Source of the DNA: Bacteroidales bacterium
GTDB taxonomy: Bacteria; Bacteroidota; Bacteroidia; Bacteroidales; WCHB1-69
Assembly (NCBI GenBank): GCA_017964755.1
Contig: JAGCRI010000195.1
Location: 1 to 22,790 of the forward strand
DNA: 22,790 nucleotides
Direction: 5' to 3'
The notes under the pieces are model-generated. The model saw only the letters and a program-made list of their open reading frames with translations. It was not told where the DNA came from and made no database searches. The stretch's first letter is position 1, and each line of letters starts with the position of its first letter. The translations under genes were made by a program, and so were the position numbers. This document shows, piece after piece, positions 8,401 to 15,798 of the stretch.

Positions 8401-8564
8401 TCGCCGGCGGCAAGAGCTTTTGTCGCATTAATTACGGCTTCATCATTGGCATATTCCTTCGCGGCTTTCTCAACTCTCCATGTCGCGAAAGAAAAAGAGA
8501 GACAATACAAGCAGGTGAGTGCAATCAGTATTGTGAAAAACAAAACGAGACCTTTATTTCTCAT
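5484..8564 (-). CDS. secDF: Fused protein translocase subunit SecDF
   Basis: A 1026-residue single-chain SecD-SecF, the proton-motive-force-driven factor that completes Sec translocation on the periplasmic side of the inner membrane. The N-terminal helix (6-26) is followed by the SecD block LGLDLKGGMNVTLE (99-112), a large periplasmic P1 region, SecD membrane helices (~528-690) with GMAVDANVLIFERIREE (592-608), the SecF block GIDFTGGRNYVVRF (736-749) and SecF helices to ~1010 with SINNVVVIYDRVREN (920-934). Fusion is usual in Bacteroidota. Two oddities: a low-complexity, highly acidic insertion in P1 (~280-345, with a run of Asp/Glu at 315-326), and N923 where SecF motifs usually read ND, the site of a proposed proton-pathway Asp. 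It has its own promoter and precedes the PorE-like gene by 17 bases. Confidence 0.97.
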   Translation of the reverse strand: MRNKGLVLFFTILIALTCLYCLSFSFATWRVEKAAKEYANDEAVINATKALAAGDVMLEKHLVDSVLTRRENQYLLNMNDSSVFLGFTYKECKYKELNLGLDLKGGMNVTLEISIPEVVYSLADPVAREDQLFKTTFENANGKFVEGSGDFIDNFVAEFAAQKKALGMENANLRTYFGRRANLKNGTDDEIVSFIKTESNDIVDRTFKILRTRIDRFGVAQPNLQRLQGGRIMVELPGIKEPERVTDLLKSTAKLEFWEVYNDPVGGESIITRFYKADAQLAKDLAADGKDEKAAEDTLKLEADTAAMAALGAETDDDEDEDDLDELASDTKNMAIMSKAVAGTDGLVIGYFKEADMKEVDALLPQLKEILAINDVVFFWGKPERNTNVFPLVPLKKNNARIGPKLSSETIDGNRVVRTARQDVDQNNRTVVTMSMEDQAADEWRKITRAAVDNKSKTTFIAIVLDNFVYSYPRINSEIPNGNSEISGNFTIEEAKDLATVINSGNLEAKVDIVQSEVVGPTLGQESINSGLMSFLMAFVIVLLYMFLYYSRAGLVADLALVANVFFIFGVLASVGAVLTLPGIAGIVLTLGMAVDANVLIFERIREEVRAGKGSRLAVDEGFKNAYSAIIDGNVTTLITAIVLYILGSGPVQGFATTLIIGILSSLFTAIFIARLVFEARMAKGKDLKFGNSKTINAFVGLNIDFLSKRKVFYILSCSLIIISIVSFFVQGLQPGIDFTGGRNYVVRFDQEVKTNEVRDAIVAEFGGSPEVKTFGKDNQIRITTNYKINEADPAVDRECEKKLYNALKGFYAKESITESDFCQQVDPRGIQSSQKVQPTIARELLGKTIWAVLISLVLIFIYIALRFRNWKFGLGGVVALVHDSLITIGLFSLFYKIMPFSMEVDQQFIAAILTVIGYSINNVVVIYDRVRENLTLYPKRDHYLNFNGAINSTMGRSINTGGTTLLVLLAIFLFGGEVIRGFIFAIFAGITIGTYSGILVATPLAFDLFRISGKGKKEKKVELMK

Positions 8565-8624
8565 GATTATAAATATTTGATTATTAATAAGTTATTTTAA
8601 TTTTTTCCTAATTATAACAAACTG

Positions 8625-8655
8625 CAAATATACACGATTTTTTTGAATTTGTCAA
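8625..8655 (-). promoter_or_regulatory. Promoter of secDF
   Basis: On the minus strand TATATTTG (8625-8632) matches the Bacteroidota -7 box TAnnTTTG. CTTG lies 20 bases upstream for the -33 box, inside TTGACA (8650-8655), which is also 17 bases from TATATT, so the site fits both promoter classes. Predicted transcription starts near 8618, about 55 bases before the secDF ATG. The upstream box sits just after the stop of the preceding gene. Confidence 0.75.
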
Positions 8656-8660
8656 GTATA

Positions 8661-9179
8661 TTAAAAATTCAATGAAAGAACATGCAAATATGGCAGAATT
8701 ATCGTCAGTTTGTAGCCCCAATTCGAATCGAAAAGTGCTCTGCAAGAGGCAACTGCATTCTCTTGCGCGGCAAGAGTGCCACTCTGATATAGCAAAAGAA
8801 AATCTTTGAGGTCGAGATAGATATCGGCTAGTATTTCCGCAAAAGACAAAATCTTGCTGTCATTGTTCCCCTCAGCATAGTCAACAGCGGAAAAAAGGTC
8901 AGTGTCGGCGAAACAGTTTGCAAGTTTCACCCTTAAAAGTTCATACTCCTCCTCCGTCACAAACCGCTGGTTATAAGTGTCGTCGTTAACCTCAACAGTA
9001 GGGAAAAGCAACCCTTTGAGATAGAGTGCGGTAAGCATTTTTTGCAAAAAAGGGATCCTTTCATCGGCCTCGCAGGTTTCAATTTTTTCTATAAACCGGC
9101 AAAAGCCTGCCGCTACAGTGATAAGTTCAGTAACATTTTTTGAGTTTACAACCTCCTCATTGTCAATATATTCGTTCAT
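8661..9179 (-). CDS. DUF5063 family protein
   Basis: A 172-residue, mostly helical, acidic protein without signal peptide or membrane helix, so probably cytosolic. The pattern FVTEEEYELLRVKL (73-86), the FAEILADIYLDLKDFL stretch in the middle (~112-127) and the closing NWGYKLTIILPYLHVL correspond to DUF5063, a family of unknown function found mainly in Bacteroidota. The start gives MNEYIDNEEVV. It lies 40 bases downstream of the LOG-family gene and 95 bases upstream of secDF, which has its own promoter, so it is probably the last gene of the nuclease-pssA-LOG unit. I assign no function. Confidence 0.72.
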   Translation of the reverse strand: MNEYIDNEEVVNSKNVTELITVAAGFCRFIEKIETCEADERIPFLQKMLTALYLKGLLFPTVEVNDDTYNQRFVTEEEYELLRVKLANCFADTDLFSAVDYAEGNNDSKILSFAEILADIYLDLKDFLLLYQSGTLAAQENAVASCRALFDSNWGYKLTIILPYLHVLSLNF

Positions 9180-9219
9180 TTTTTATTCTTTTGAAAAAAA
9201 CGCAAAAAAAATTACGTTG

Positions 9220-9804
9220 TCAATTTTTAATCCGCTCTAACCATTCTTGATCATTCGTATTATTATAATTTTCAATTTTACTGAACAGTTCCCCAACAGA
9301 ATTTGCAATGATCAGCAAATCGAAGTGGCACTTTTTCAGGAATCCTTCTTTCATAAAAAGTTCAAGTTGCGAAATGATATGATCGTAGAAACCATAGGCG
9401 TTTAACAAAGCAACAGGCTTGTGATGGAGACCGAGTTCCGCATCGGTCAGAAGTTCGAAGAACTCGTCCATGGTGCCGAATGCGCCAGGAATTGCCACAA
9501 AACTGTCTGCCCGTTTTTCGAGCAACTGTTTCCGCTCGCTCATAGAGGCGACATGTATAAGTTCTGTAATGTTATCTGCCTGCACCACATCTTTGGAGAA
9601 GAAAGTCGGGGTGACACCTATCACCGTGCCGCCGGCATTCAAGGCGGCCTGCGCTGCAGCGTGCATAAGTCCAACGCGCGCCCCACCATAATACAACACC
9701 AGCCCGCGGCGGGCACACTCCATTCCAAATTCAGCGGCCAACTCACTGTATTTCACATCATTGCCTGAAGCAGCACCACAAAACAAAGCAATTGATTTCA
9801 TCAT
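9220..9804 (-). CDS. LOG-family (TIGR00730) nucleotide phosphoribohydrolase
   Basis: A 194-residue Rossmann-like protein of the LOG/YgdH group, which releases the base from nucleoside 5'-monophosphates; in plants and some bacteria this activates cytokinins. The phosphate/ribose loop YGGARVGLMH (39-48) is clear. SERKQLLEKRAD (89-100) holds the conserved Arg-Lys, and PGAFGTMDE (106-114) is the PGGxGTxxE signature with Ala for the second Gly but the catalytic Glu kept. The start could be either of two adjacent Mets (9804 or 9801). It follows pssA by 24 bases and precedes the DUF5063 gene by 40. In Bacteroidota a housekeeping nucleotide-salvage role is more likely than hormone synthesis. The family is secure; the substrate is not known. 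Confidence 0.88.
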   Translation of the reverse strand: MMKSIALFCGAASGNDVKYSELAAEFGMECARRGLVLYYGGARVGLMHAAAQAALNAGGTVIGVTPTFFSKDVVQADNITELIHVASMSERKQLLEKRADSFVAIPGAFGTMDEFFELLTDAELGLHHKPVALLNAYGFYDHIISQLELFMKEGFLKKCHFDLLIIANSVGELFSKIENYNNTNDQEWLERIKN

Positions 9805-9828
9805 AACTGTCTGAATAAAAACCTGCCA

Positions 9829-10533
9829 TTACCTTTTCTTCAGCGGCAAAACAGCCAACGAAATAAGAATATAAGTAAGAATTATTATGGGAAATGCCCC
9901 TAACTTAAATATAACCAACAAGATAAGGGCTATTATCAAAAAAAGGTATCTTACAAAATTCTCTTTAATTCTAAAATTATGAAACTTCAAAGAAAACATC
10001 GGGATATCTGTAAGAAGCAGAAACGCAAAGAGCACAACGAGAAAAGCGATGAGCCAAAAGTTGTAGAGTACAGTCATTTCGCGGGCAGCGTATGGTATAA
10101 AACCGATGAAAAGGGCATTGGCCGGTGTCGCCAAGCCACGGAACTCAGTAGTCTGGCGCTCATCATGATTGAATTTTGCAAGTCTCAATGCCGAACAAGG
10201 CGCTATTAGAAAAGCGATATAGGGCAGGATCGTTCCATACTGCTCGCGCAAGGCCGGGGCCAAACCGCCGACACACCTTTCAAGAAAGGCATAAATAATG
10301 ACAGAAGGTACAAGTCCGAAAGATACAACATCGGCGAGCGAATCCAAATCCTTCCCAATGGGTGAGGCGACCTTGAGCAGGCGCGCTGCAAACCCGTCCA
10401 AAAAATCGAAAAGTGCTGAAAGAATAATCAGCAGTGCGGCAATTTCACCGTTCCCGCGAAGGGCAAAGGTTATCGCAACGCAACCCGAAAGCAGGTTGCA
10501 GCATGTTAGCAAATTGGGTATATGTTTTTTCAT
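9829..10533 (-). CDS. pssA: CDP-diacylglycerol-serine O-phosphatidyltransferase
   Basis: An integral membrane enzyme that makes phosphatidylserine from CDP-diacylglycerol and serine, the precursor of phosphatidylethanolamine. The CDP-alcohol phosphotransferase signature is complete in DFLDGFAAR followed by G, D and D at the expected spacing (DLDSLAD). About six to eight hydrophobic helices make up the rest. I start at the ATG giving MKKHIPNLLTCCNLLSG, the standard N-terminus (234 residues). A TTG 30 bases upstream overlaps the previous gene's stop and is unlikely. It lies 26 bases after the T9SS nuclease gene, so the two are probably co-transcribed despite unrelated functions. Confidence 0.92.
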   Translation of the reverse strand: MKKHIPNLLTCCNLLSGCVAITFALRGNGEIAALLIILSALFDFLDGFAARLLKVASPIGKDLDSLADVVSFGLVPSVIIYAFLERCVGGLAPALREQYGTILPYIAFLIAPCSALRLAKFNHDERQTTEFRGLATPANALFIGFIPYAAREMTVLYNFWLIAFLVVLFAFLLLTDIPMFSLKFHNFRIKENFVRYLFLIIALILLVIFKLGAFPIIILTYILISLAVLPLKKR

Positions 10534-10559
10534 TTTATTAATTGGTATTTCTTTGTGTA

Positions 10560-12614
10560 TCAATAAACAAACACTTTCGTAGCTGTTGAGCCGAATCTGA
10601 CAATATAAAATCCCGGTGGCACACTGAAACTGCTGTTGGAAACAGCACTGCGCCTCAGCACTTCGCGCCCCGACAAATCAAAAACTGACAAGTCAGCAGA
10701 AAAATCAGATTTTATAACTATTTGTTTATCAATACTATAAATTAAAACATCATTTTCTTTAAAATCATCAACTTTAGGATTAACAGGGATTATCGGCTCT
10801 GGCTCTTCGCTGCATATCGAGCCAAAAGCAAAATTACGGATACTCCAAACAGGAATATCCTCATCAGCAAAGTTGTTGTAATTAAACGATACAACAACGG
10901 AATCGAATCCGAAGAATTGCGCCGGCACGACAACCGTGTCTGCAATCCACTCCCAAGCGGCTGCCATTTTCAGCGGGAACTCTGTCCACGAGGCTGCTGC
11001 GGGGTCGTCCTTATAATCGGAAGAGACGAAAAGCCTGCAGCGTTGCGGCCACAAAGTATCGATGCCATAACCAATGGAATGTTCGAATGAAAACCACGCC
11101 GAGTCAACACCCGCCAGATTAAAATATGGCGACACGAGCCAGTCGTCTTCCTGCTCATGGGAAAAATAGCCGTTCATGTATGCGCAACTGTCATCAGAAG
11201 ACCAAAGCCACGACTCGCTGCCAGAAGCGCTGACCGGATAAAACTCCCCAAAACATTCTCTAAAAGGTTCAAAAAAGATGATATTAGTACAACCAGTGTC
11301 TTCCGCTTGCGGTGCGGCCGGTGTATATAGTTTCAAACCTATAATTATCGGGTCATGGTCGGCGTAACGGTACATAGTGGTGTCTTCGCCATTTGCGTAA
11401 TAGTATATCTCCGACTCATCGGCATTGATATGATACGGTTGTGCGCCTGTAACCTGCGCACTCATCGAAGGCGTAGTAAACACATAGTCAAGATATTCCA
11501 CTTTTTTGTCAAAAGCATAGCTATACTCTTTCTGCGCAAATTTTGTAAGCATATTATCAAATCCTGAATCATCAAGATAGATTATCGGCGGTTCTTGCAT
11601 AAAAGAATTGAGGTCGCCCACAATCATAACATCTTTATCGTGATAGTAATTGCTTTTCAGCCGCTGGTCGATAAAATCCACAAGATGTTTCACATTTGCC
11701 ATACGGGAATTCATCGTGGTAGAATCCCCTGCGCCTGCCTTAAAGTGGTTCATACTCAGCACAAAACGTTCACCTGTGGCAAGCTCGTCGAAAGCCTGCA
11801 CATACTCTCTATTATGATATGTAAGTTCTTGATATGTAGTCCCGTATGGAAAGCCAAGGCCTAAGACAGGCACAACCTTGTCGGTACGGTAAATAAAAGC
11901 GACCTTAACATTCTTCACAATCGTTGAATCCTTATCATCAACAAAAGCGTAAAGTCCGGGCTGCGTCATCTCGTTAAGAGCATTTGTAATATTGTTCAAA
12001 GCCTTAATTCCTGGCTGAAGTTCTGTAAGCGCGTAAATATCAGCATCAATATTCACAAGTGCTTTCATCAGTTTGAGGTGCTGCCGCTGGTAATCGGTGT
12101 CGCTTTGGGCTGAGCTGAGACTACCTTCCCAGTCGGGGCAGTAATGCTCAACGTTGGCAGCACACACAATCAGCGAGGCCTCACCAACATCGGGGCGGCT
12201 TGTGGGGCGGGTATTGTTATCTATCTCTATTTCAGAAGCATAAGTTTTTACATACCGTTCACCTGCCTTAAAAGCCACAAGGTTTCTTACTATCGCGCCG
12301 AGCCTTATAGTATCTTTCTGCTTGAAATAAGGGCAATAGACTTTAAGGATGGCGTTTTGGAACTTGGTAAGAGCAGAATCGTATGCAGCTGTCCCTTTCT
12401 GTGCCACCTCTTCAGGTTCGCGCAGCCGTTCGTATGAAAGGTAGAGGTAATACGAGGACGTGCGGGCGCAAACATATAAAGTCTGGTCAAAAAAAAGCGT
12501 GTCACCGATATTGTGCGGGAGCGTGTCCCCGTTAAAGACAATGGTATCGCGTTCTGCGGCAAAAGCACTCACCGTCAACAAAATAGAGCACAGAAAAGCT
12601 ACAATTCGCTTCAT
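10560..12614 (-). CDS. Secreted EEP-fold nuclease with jelly-roll module and T9SS sorting domain
   Basis: A 684-residue extracellular hydrolase. The start gives MKRIVAFLCSILLTVSAFAA, a clean signal peptide; a longer frame to 12725 would pass through the rpsJ terminator and this gene's own promoter. After an N-terminal beta-rich region (~24-140), an exonuclease/endonuclease/phosphatase domain spans ~146-428 with all catalytic positions: N154, E198 (LTEL), N289-H290 (NHFKAG), D334/N336 (GDLNS), D376 (LDYVF) and D419-H420 (DHDP). Residues ~443-600 look like a jelly-roll/cleaved-adhesin type module. Residues ~624-684 (SVFDLSGREVL, PPGFYIVRF, TKVFVY) are a type A T9SS C-terminal sorting domain. 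It resembles extracellular DNases of the ExeM/NucA type, probably degrading DNA outside the cell, but a phosphodiesterase on another substrate is possible. Confidence 0.85.
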   Translation of the reverse strand: MKRIVAFLCSILLTVSAFAAERDTIVFNGDTLPHNIGDTLFFDQTLYVCARTSSYYLYLSYERLREPEEVAQKGTAAYDSALTKFQNAILKVYCPYFKQKDTIRLGAIVRNLVAFKAGERYVKTYASEIEIDNNTRPTSRPDVGEASLIVCAANVEHYCPDWEGSLSSAQSDTDYQRQHLKLMKALVNIDADIYALTELQPGIKALNNITNALNEMTQPGLYAFVDDKDSTIVKNVKVAFIYRTDKVVPVLGLGFPYGTTYQELTYHNREYVQAFDELATGERFVLSMNHFKAGAGDSTTMNSRMANVKHLVDFIDQRLKSNYYHDKDVMIVGDLNSFMQEPPIIYLDDSGFDNMLTKFAQKEYSYAFDKKVEYLDYVFTTPSMSAQVTGAQPYHINADESEIYYYANGEDTTMYRYADHDPIIIGLKLYTPAAPQAEDTGCTNIIFFEPFRECFGEFYPVSASGSESWLWSSDDSCAYMNGYFSHEQEDDWLVSPYFNLAGVDSAWFSFEHSIGYGIDTLWPQRCRLFVSSDYKDDPAAASWTEFPLKMAAAWEWIADTVVVPAQFFGFDSVVVSFNYNNFADEDIPVWSIRNFAFGSICSEEPEPIIPVNPKVDDFKENDVLIYSIDKQIVIKSDFSADLSVFDLSGREVLRRSAVSNSSFSVPPGFYIVRFGSTATKVFVY

Positions 12615-12638
12615 TGTTCTTCGGTTAAAACAAACCTG

Positions 12639-12669
12639 CAAATTTACTATTTTATTCCGAAAAATCAAA
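12639..12669 (-). promoter_or_regulatory. Promoter of the nuclease-pssA unit
   Basis: On the minus strand TAAATTTG (12639-12646) is an exact TAnnTTTG -7 box, with TTTG (12666-12669) 19 bases upstream as the -33 box. The expected start near 12633 leaves a leader of only about 19 bases before the ATG at 12614, which supports that start. The -33 box lies inside the T-rich tail of the rpsJ terminator. Confidence 0.75.
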
Positions 12670-12697
12670 AACAAAACCCCCACAAAGAATGTGAGGG
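12660..12697 (-). terminator. Intrinsic terminator of the rpsL-rpsG-fusA-rpsJ operon
   Basis: On the minus strand CCCTCACA and TGTGGGGG pair over 8 bases (one G-T pair) around a 5-base loop (12677-12697) and are followed by TTTTGTTTTTGATTTTT. It starts 42 bases after the rpsJ stop. Confidence 0.9.
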
Positions 12698-12739
12698 CGC
12701 ATTCAATAAAAAATATGATATTCAAATTAAAAAAGTGTA

Positions 12740-13057
12740 TTATAACACTTTAATCTCAACATCAACGCCGCTTGGCAGCTCCAATTTCATCAACGCATCG
12801 ATAGTCTTGGCAGTTGTGCCGTAAATATCCAACAAACGTTTATAAGTTGAGAACTCGAATTGCTCTCTTGATTTCTTATTAACGAAAGTTGAGCGGTTTA
12901 CTGTAAAGATTTTCTTGTGTGTCGGAAGCGGAATAGGTCCCACCAAAACAACTTTGTCATCTTTAACGGCATTGATAGTTTTAACTATCTTTTCAGAAGA
13001 CTTGTCAACCAATGTATGGTCAAACGATTTCAATTTAATTCTAATTCTTTGGTTCAC
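12740..13057 (-). CDS. rpsJ: 30S ribosomal protein S10
   Basis: S10 (105 residues), part of the 30S head and, in other bacteria, a partner of NusB/NusG in antitermination. The sequence is strongly family-like: VGPIPLPTHKKIFTVNRS (38-55) and LMKLELPSGVDVEIKVL at the C-terminus. Compared with the ~101 residues I recall for Bacteroides S10, it has about three extra residues just before VGPIPLP (around VKDDKVV) and one extra C-terminal residue. It follows fusA by 59 bases and is followed by a strong terminator and not by rplC, which normally comes next. Confidence 0.97.
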   Translation of the reverse strand: MNQRIRIKLKSFDHTLVDKSSEKIVKTINAVKDDKVVLVGPIPLPTHKKIFTVNRSTFVNKKSREQFEFSTYKRLLDIYGTTAKTIDALMKLELPSGVDVEIKVL

Positions 13058-13116
13058 TGTTTTTTAATATTAATGTTGTTACTATATTTTGTTTTTTCTA
13101 ATTTCTATCTCCTATT

Positions 13117-15213
13117 TTACAATAGTGCATATCTCCCCACATTAAGAATATAATCTTGGATGGAATCAGGTACTACTGCATATTTTAGAAATTCCATGCT
13201 GTAATTGGCCCTGCCTGAAGTAATAGACCTGAGATGAGTGACATAACCGAACATCTCGGCGAGCGGCACTTGGGCTTTCACCACTTGGAACCCCACTTGC
13301 GCGTCAATCTGCTCAAGCGTTGCCCTCTTCCGGTTCAGGTCGGCAGTCACATTGCCGATATACTCATCCGGAGTAACGACCTCAACCCTCATGATAGGCT
13401 CAAGAATAACAGACTTGGCATTGCGCACCGCCTCGCGGAAACCGGCACGGGCGCATATCTCGAACGCAAGCGCGTCTGAGTCAACGCTGTGTGTTTCTCC
13501 GTCAGTAACCGTAACATCGAGTGCCTCAAGCGGGAATCCGTAACGGCCGTTTGATATAGCAATCTTGAACCCTTTTTCAATAGCCGGCATATACTCTTTC
13601 GGAATATTTCCGCTACGTACCTCATTGGTCAGCTTCAGCCCTTTATCTTCCGGTGAAGATGGTGTGATCCTGAAGTCGATAACCGCAAAAGAGCCTTTAC
13701 CGCCTGTCTGGCGCTTATATGTCTCACGATGCTGTATCGGTTCAACAATAGCCTCCTTGTAAGTAACACGCGGTTTTCCGTGGTTGCACGCCACATTGAA
13801 CTCGCGTTTCAGCCGGTCGAGCAAAATATCCAAGTGAAGTTCACCCATACCGCTAATCAGCGTCTGCCCTGACTCCTCATCGACTTTTACGACAAAAGTC
13901 GGGTCTTCCTCAGCGAGTTTCGCGAGAGCCTGCATCATCTTATCCTCATCATCCTTGGTTTTGGGCTCCACAGCGATTTGTATGACAGGGTCAGGGAAAT
14001 CGATGTTTTCGAGCACAATCGGATGCTTTTCATCACACAAGCTGTCGCCGGTCCTAATTTCCTTCATTCCCACAAGAGCCACAATATTACCAGCTGAAAT
14101 GGTCTCAAGCTGAAGCTGTTTGTTGGAGTGCATCTGGAAAATCTTCGCCACACGCTCACGCTTTTCAGTAGAGGCGTTATACACTGTCTCGCCAGCCTTA
14201 AGCGTACCGGAATAAACCTTTATGAAAGTCAGTTTCCCCACATACGGGTCTGTGGCTATCTTGAAGGCAAGTGCCGAGAACGGGGCATTGTCGTCTGCTG
14301 TCCGCTCCTCCTCCCTGTCGTTTTTCGGGTTTACACCTTTAATAGGGGGCATGTCAGCGGGCGAAGGCAGGTAGCGCACGATTGCATCCAAAAGTTTCTG
14401 AACTCCTTTATTCTTGAAAGAAGAGCCGCAGAGCACAGGATGAATCTGACGTGCGATAGTTCCTTTCCTTATGACAGCGATAATCTCGTCGGGGGTAATA
14501 TCATCCGGAGCATCAAAATATTTCTCCATAAAAGCGTCATCACACTCCGACAACTTCTCAAGCAGCTGTTCACGATAAGTTGCAGCCTCTTCGCGCATGT
14601 CTTCGGGGATTTCATATTCCTCGAAAGTTGCGCCTTGGTCATCTTCGTTCCAGACGAACGCCTTCATCTCGATGAGGTCAACCACACCGGAGAATGAGTC
14701 TTCGGAGCCAATCGGCAGCTGCAACGGCAGCGGGTTTGCCGAAAGCTTCTCCTGAAGCTGGCGCAGCACTGAGAAGTAATCCGCCCCAGACCTGTCCATC
14801 TTGTTGACGTAACAGATTCTGGCGACATCGTACTTGTCGGCCTGCCGCCAGACTGTTTCCGACTGTGGTTGGACACCGCCTACAGCGCAGAACAATGCTA
14901 CTGCTCCATCCAAAATCCTCAAAGAACGTTCAACTTCGACTGTAAAATCAACGTGACCCGGAGTGTCAATAATATTGATTTTATAGTCATTTGATTGGTG
15001 TTTCCACATCACTGTGGTGGCAGCACTTGTAATAGTAATTCCCCGTTCCTGTTCCTGCACCATCCAATCCATGGTTGCAGTGCCTTCATCTACTTCGCCT
15101 ATCTTATAGTTTTTCCCTGTGTAGAAAAGTATGCGTTCCGTTGTGGTGGTCTTACCGGCATCTATGTGCGCCATGATGCCGATATTTCTGATTTTCAACA
15201 ACTCCTCCGACAT
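13117..15213 (-). CDS. fusA: Translation elongation factor G
   Basis: EF-G (698 residues), the GTPase that drives ribosomal translocation and, with RRF, recycling. All GTP-binding motifs are present: AHIDAGKTT (15-23), the switch-I RGITITSAAT, DTPGH, NKMD and the G5-region GSSFKNKGVQ. The later domains include MGELHLDILLDRLKREF and the domain-V end SGRANYSMEF...YAVVP. Length is normal. It sits between rpsG (27 bases upstream) and rpsJ, the usual str-operon position. Nothing suggests a specialised paralogue. Confidence 0.98.
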   Translation of the reverse strand: MSEELLKIRNIGIMAHIDAGKTTTTERILFYTGKNYKIGEVDEGTATMDWMVQEQERGITITSAATTVMWKHQSNDYKINIIDTPGHVDFTVEVERSLRILDGAVALFCAVGGVQPQSETVWRQADKYDVARICYVNKMDRSGADYFSVLRQLQEKLSANPLPLQLPIGSEDSFSGVVDLIEMKAFVWNEDDQGATFEEYEIPEDMREEAATYREQLLEKLSECDDAFMEKYFDAPDDITPDEIIAVIRKGTIARQIHPVLCGSSFKNKGVQKLLDAIVRYLPSPADMPPIKGVNPKNDREEERTADDNAPFSALAFKIATDPYVGKLTFIKVYSGTLKAGETVYNASTEKRERVAKIFQMHSNKQLQLETISAGNIVALVGMKEIRTGDSLCDEKHPIVLENIDFPDPVIQIAVEPKTKDDEDKMMQALAKLAEEDPTFVVKVDEESGQTLISGMGELHLDILLDRLKREFNVACNHGKPRVTYKEAIVEPIQHRETYKRQTGGKGSFAVIDFRITPSSPEDKGLKLTNEVRSGNIPKEYMPAIEKGFKIAISNGRYGFPLEALDVTVTDGETHSVDSDALAFEICARAGFREAVRNAKSVILEPIMRVEVVTPDEYIGNVTADLNRKRATLEQIDAQVGFQVVKAQVPLAEMFGYVTHLRSITSGRANYSMEFLKYAVVPDSIQDYILNVGRYALL

Positions 15214-15240
15214 AACTTCTCTACCCTTGGACTGATTTTG

Positions 15241-15708
15241 TTAGAATCTGAAATGTGAGAATGCCTTGTTAGCTTCAGCCATCTTGTGGATGTCTTCCTT
15301 GCGTTTGAATGCCGAACCTTCTTCCTTGTAAGCGGCCAGGATTTCAGCAGCAAGTTTCTCAGACATTGTTTTTTCGTGACGTTTGCGCGCGAAATTGATT
15401 AAATTCTTCATCCCTACAGACTGTTTTCTTTCGGGACGCAATTCGGTAGGTATCTGGAATGTGGCACCACCGATTCTGCGGCTTTTAACCTCAAGGGCGG
15501 GGGTGACGTTAGCCAGAGCCTGTTTCCAAACTTCTATGCCATTTTCTTTTGTCTTGTCTTCAATGATTTCAACCGCATGGTAGAAAATCTCGAAGGCTAT
15601 TGACTTTTTCCCTTTCAACATGATGTTGTTGACGAACTTTGTAACCATCACGTCATTGAACTTCGGATCGGGAAGGATAATCCGTTTTTTTGGTTTTGCT
15701 TTTCTCAT
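15241..15708 (-). CDS. rpsG: 30S ribosomal protein S7
   Basis: S7 (155 residues) nucleates assembly of the 30S head by binding the 16S 3' domain. MRKAKPKKRIILPDPKFND is the Bacteroidota-type N-terminus. The body has MLKGKKSIAFEIFYHA, RRIGGATFQIPTEL and KMAEANKAFSHFRF at the C-terminus. It lies 90 bases after rpsL and 27 before fusA in the same operon. Confidence 0.98.
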   Translation of the reverse strand: MRKAKPKKRIILPDPKFNDVMVTKFVNNIMLKGKKSIAFEIFYHAVEIIEDKTKENGIEVWKQALANVTPALEVKSRRIGGATFQIPTELRPERKQSVGMKNLINFARKRHEKTMSEKLAAEILAAYKEEGSAFKRKEDIHKMAEANKAFSHFRF

Positions 15709-15798
15709 AATTCTGTAACTTCAATAAAATTATTTACTCTCGACACGCCCATTTTGGCGGCCTATTTACAATTATTGTTCTTACCTTATATTTATATA

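Noticed and set aside
12615..12725. N-terminal extension of the nuclease frame
   Set aside because: It runs through the rpsJ terminator and the nuclease promoter. The clean signal peptide begins at 12614.
14128..14697. 189-codon plus-strand ORF inside fusA
   Set aside because: It is antisense to a fully conserved EF-G region, and its product has no recognisable features; it is a shadow of fusA codon use.
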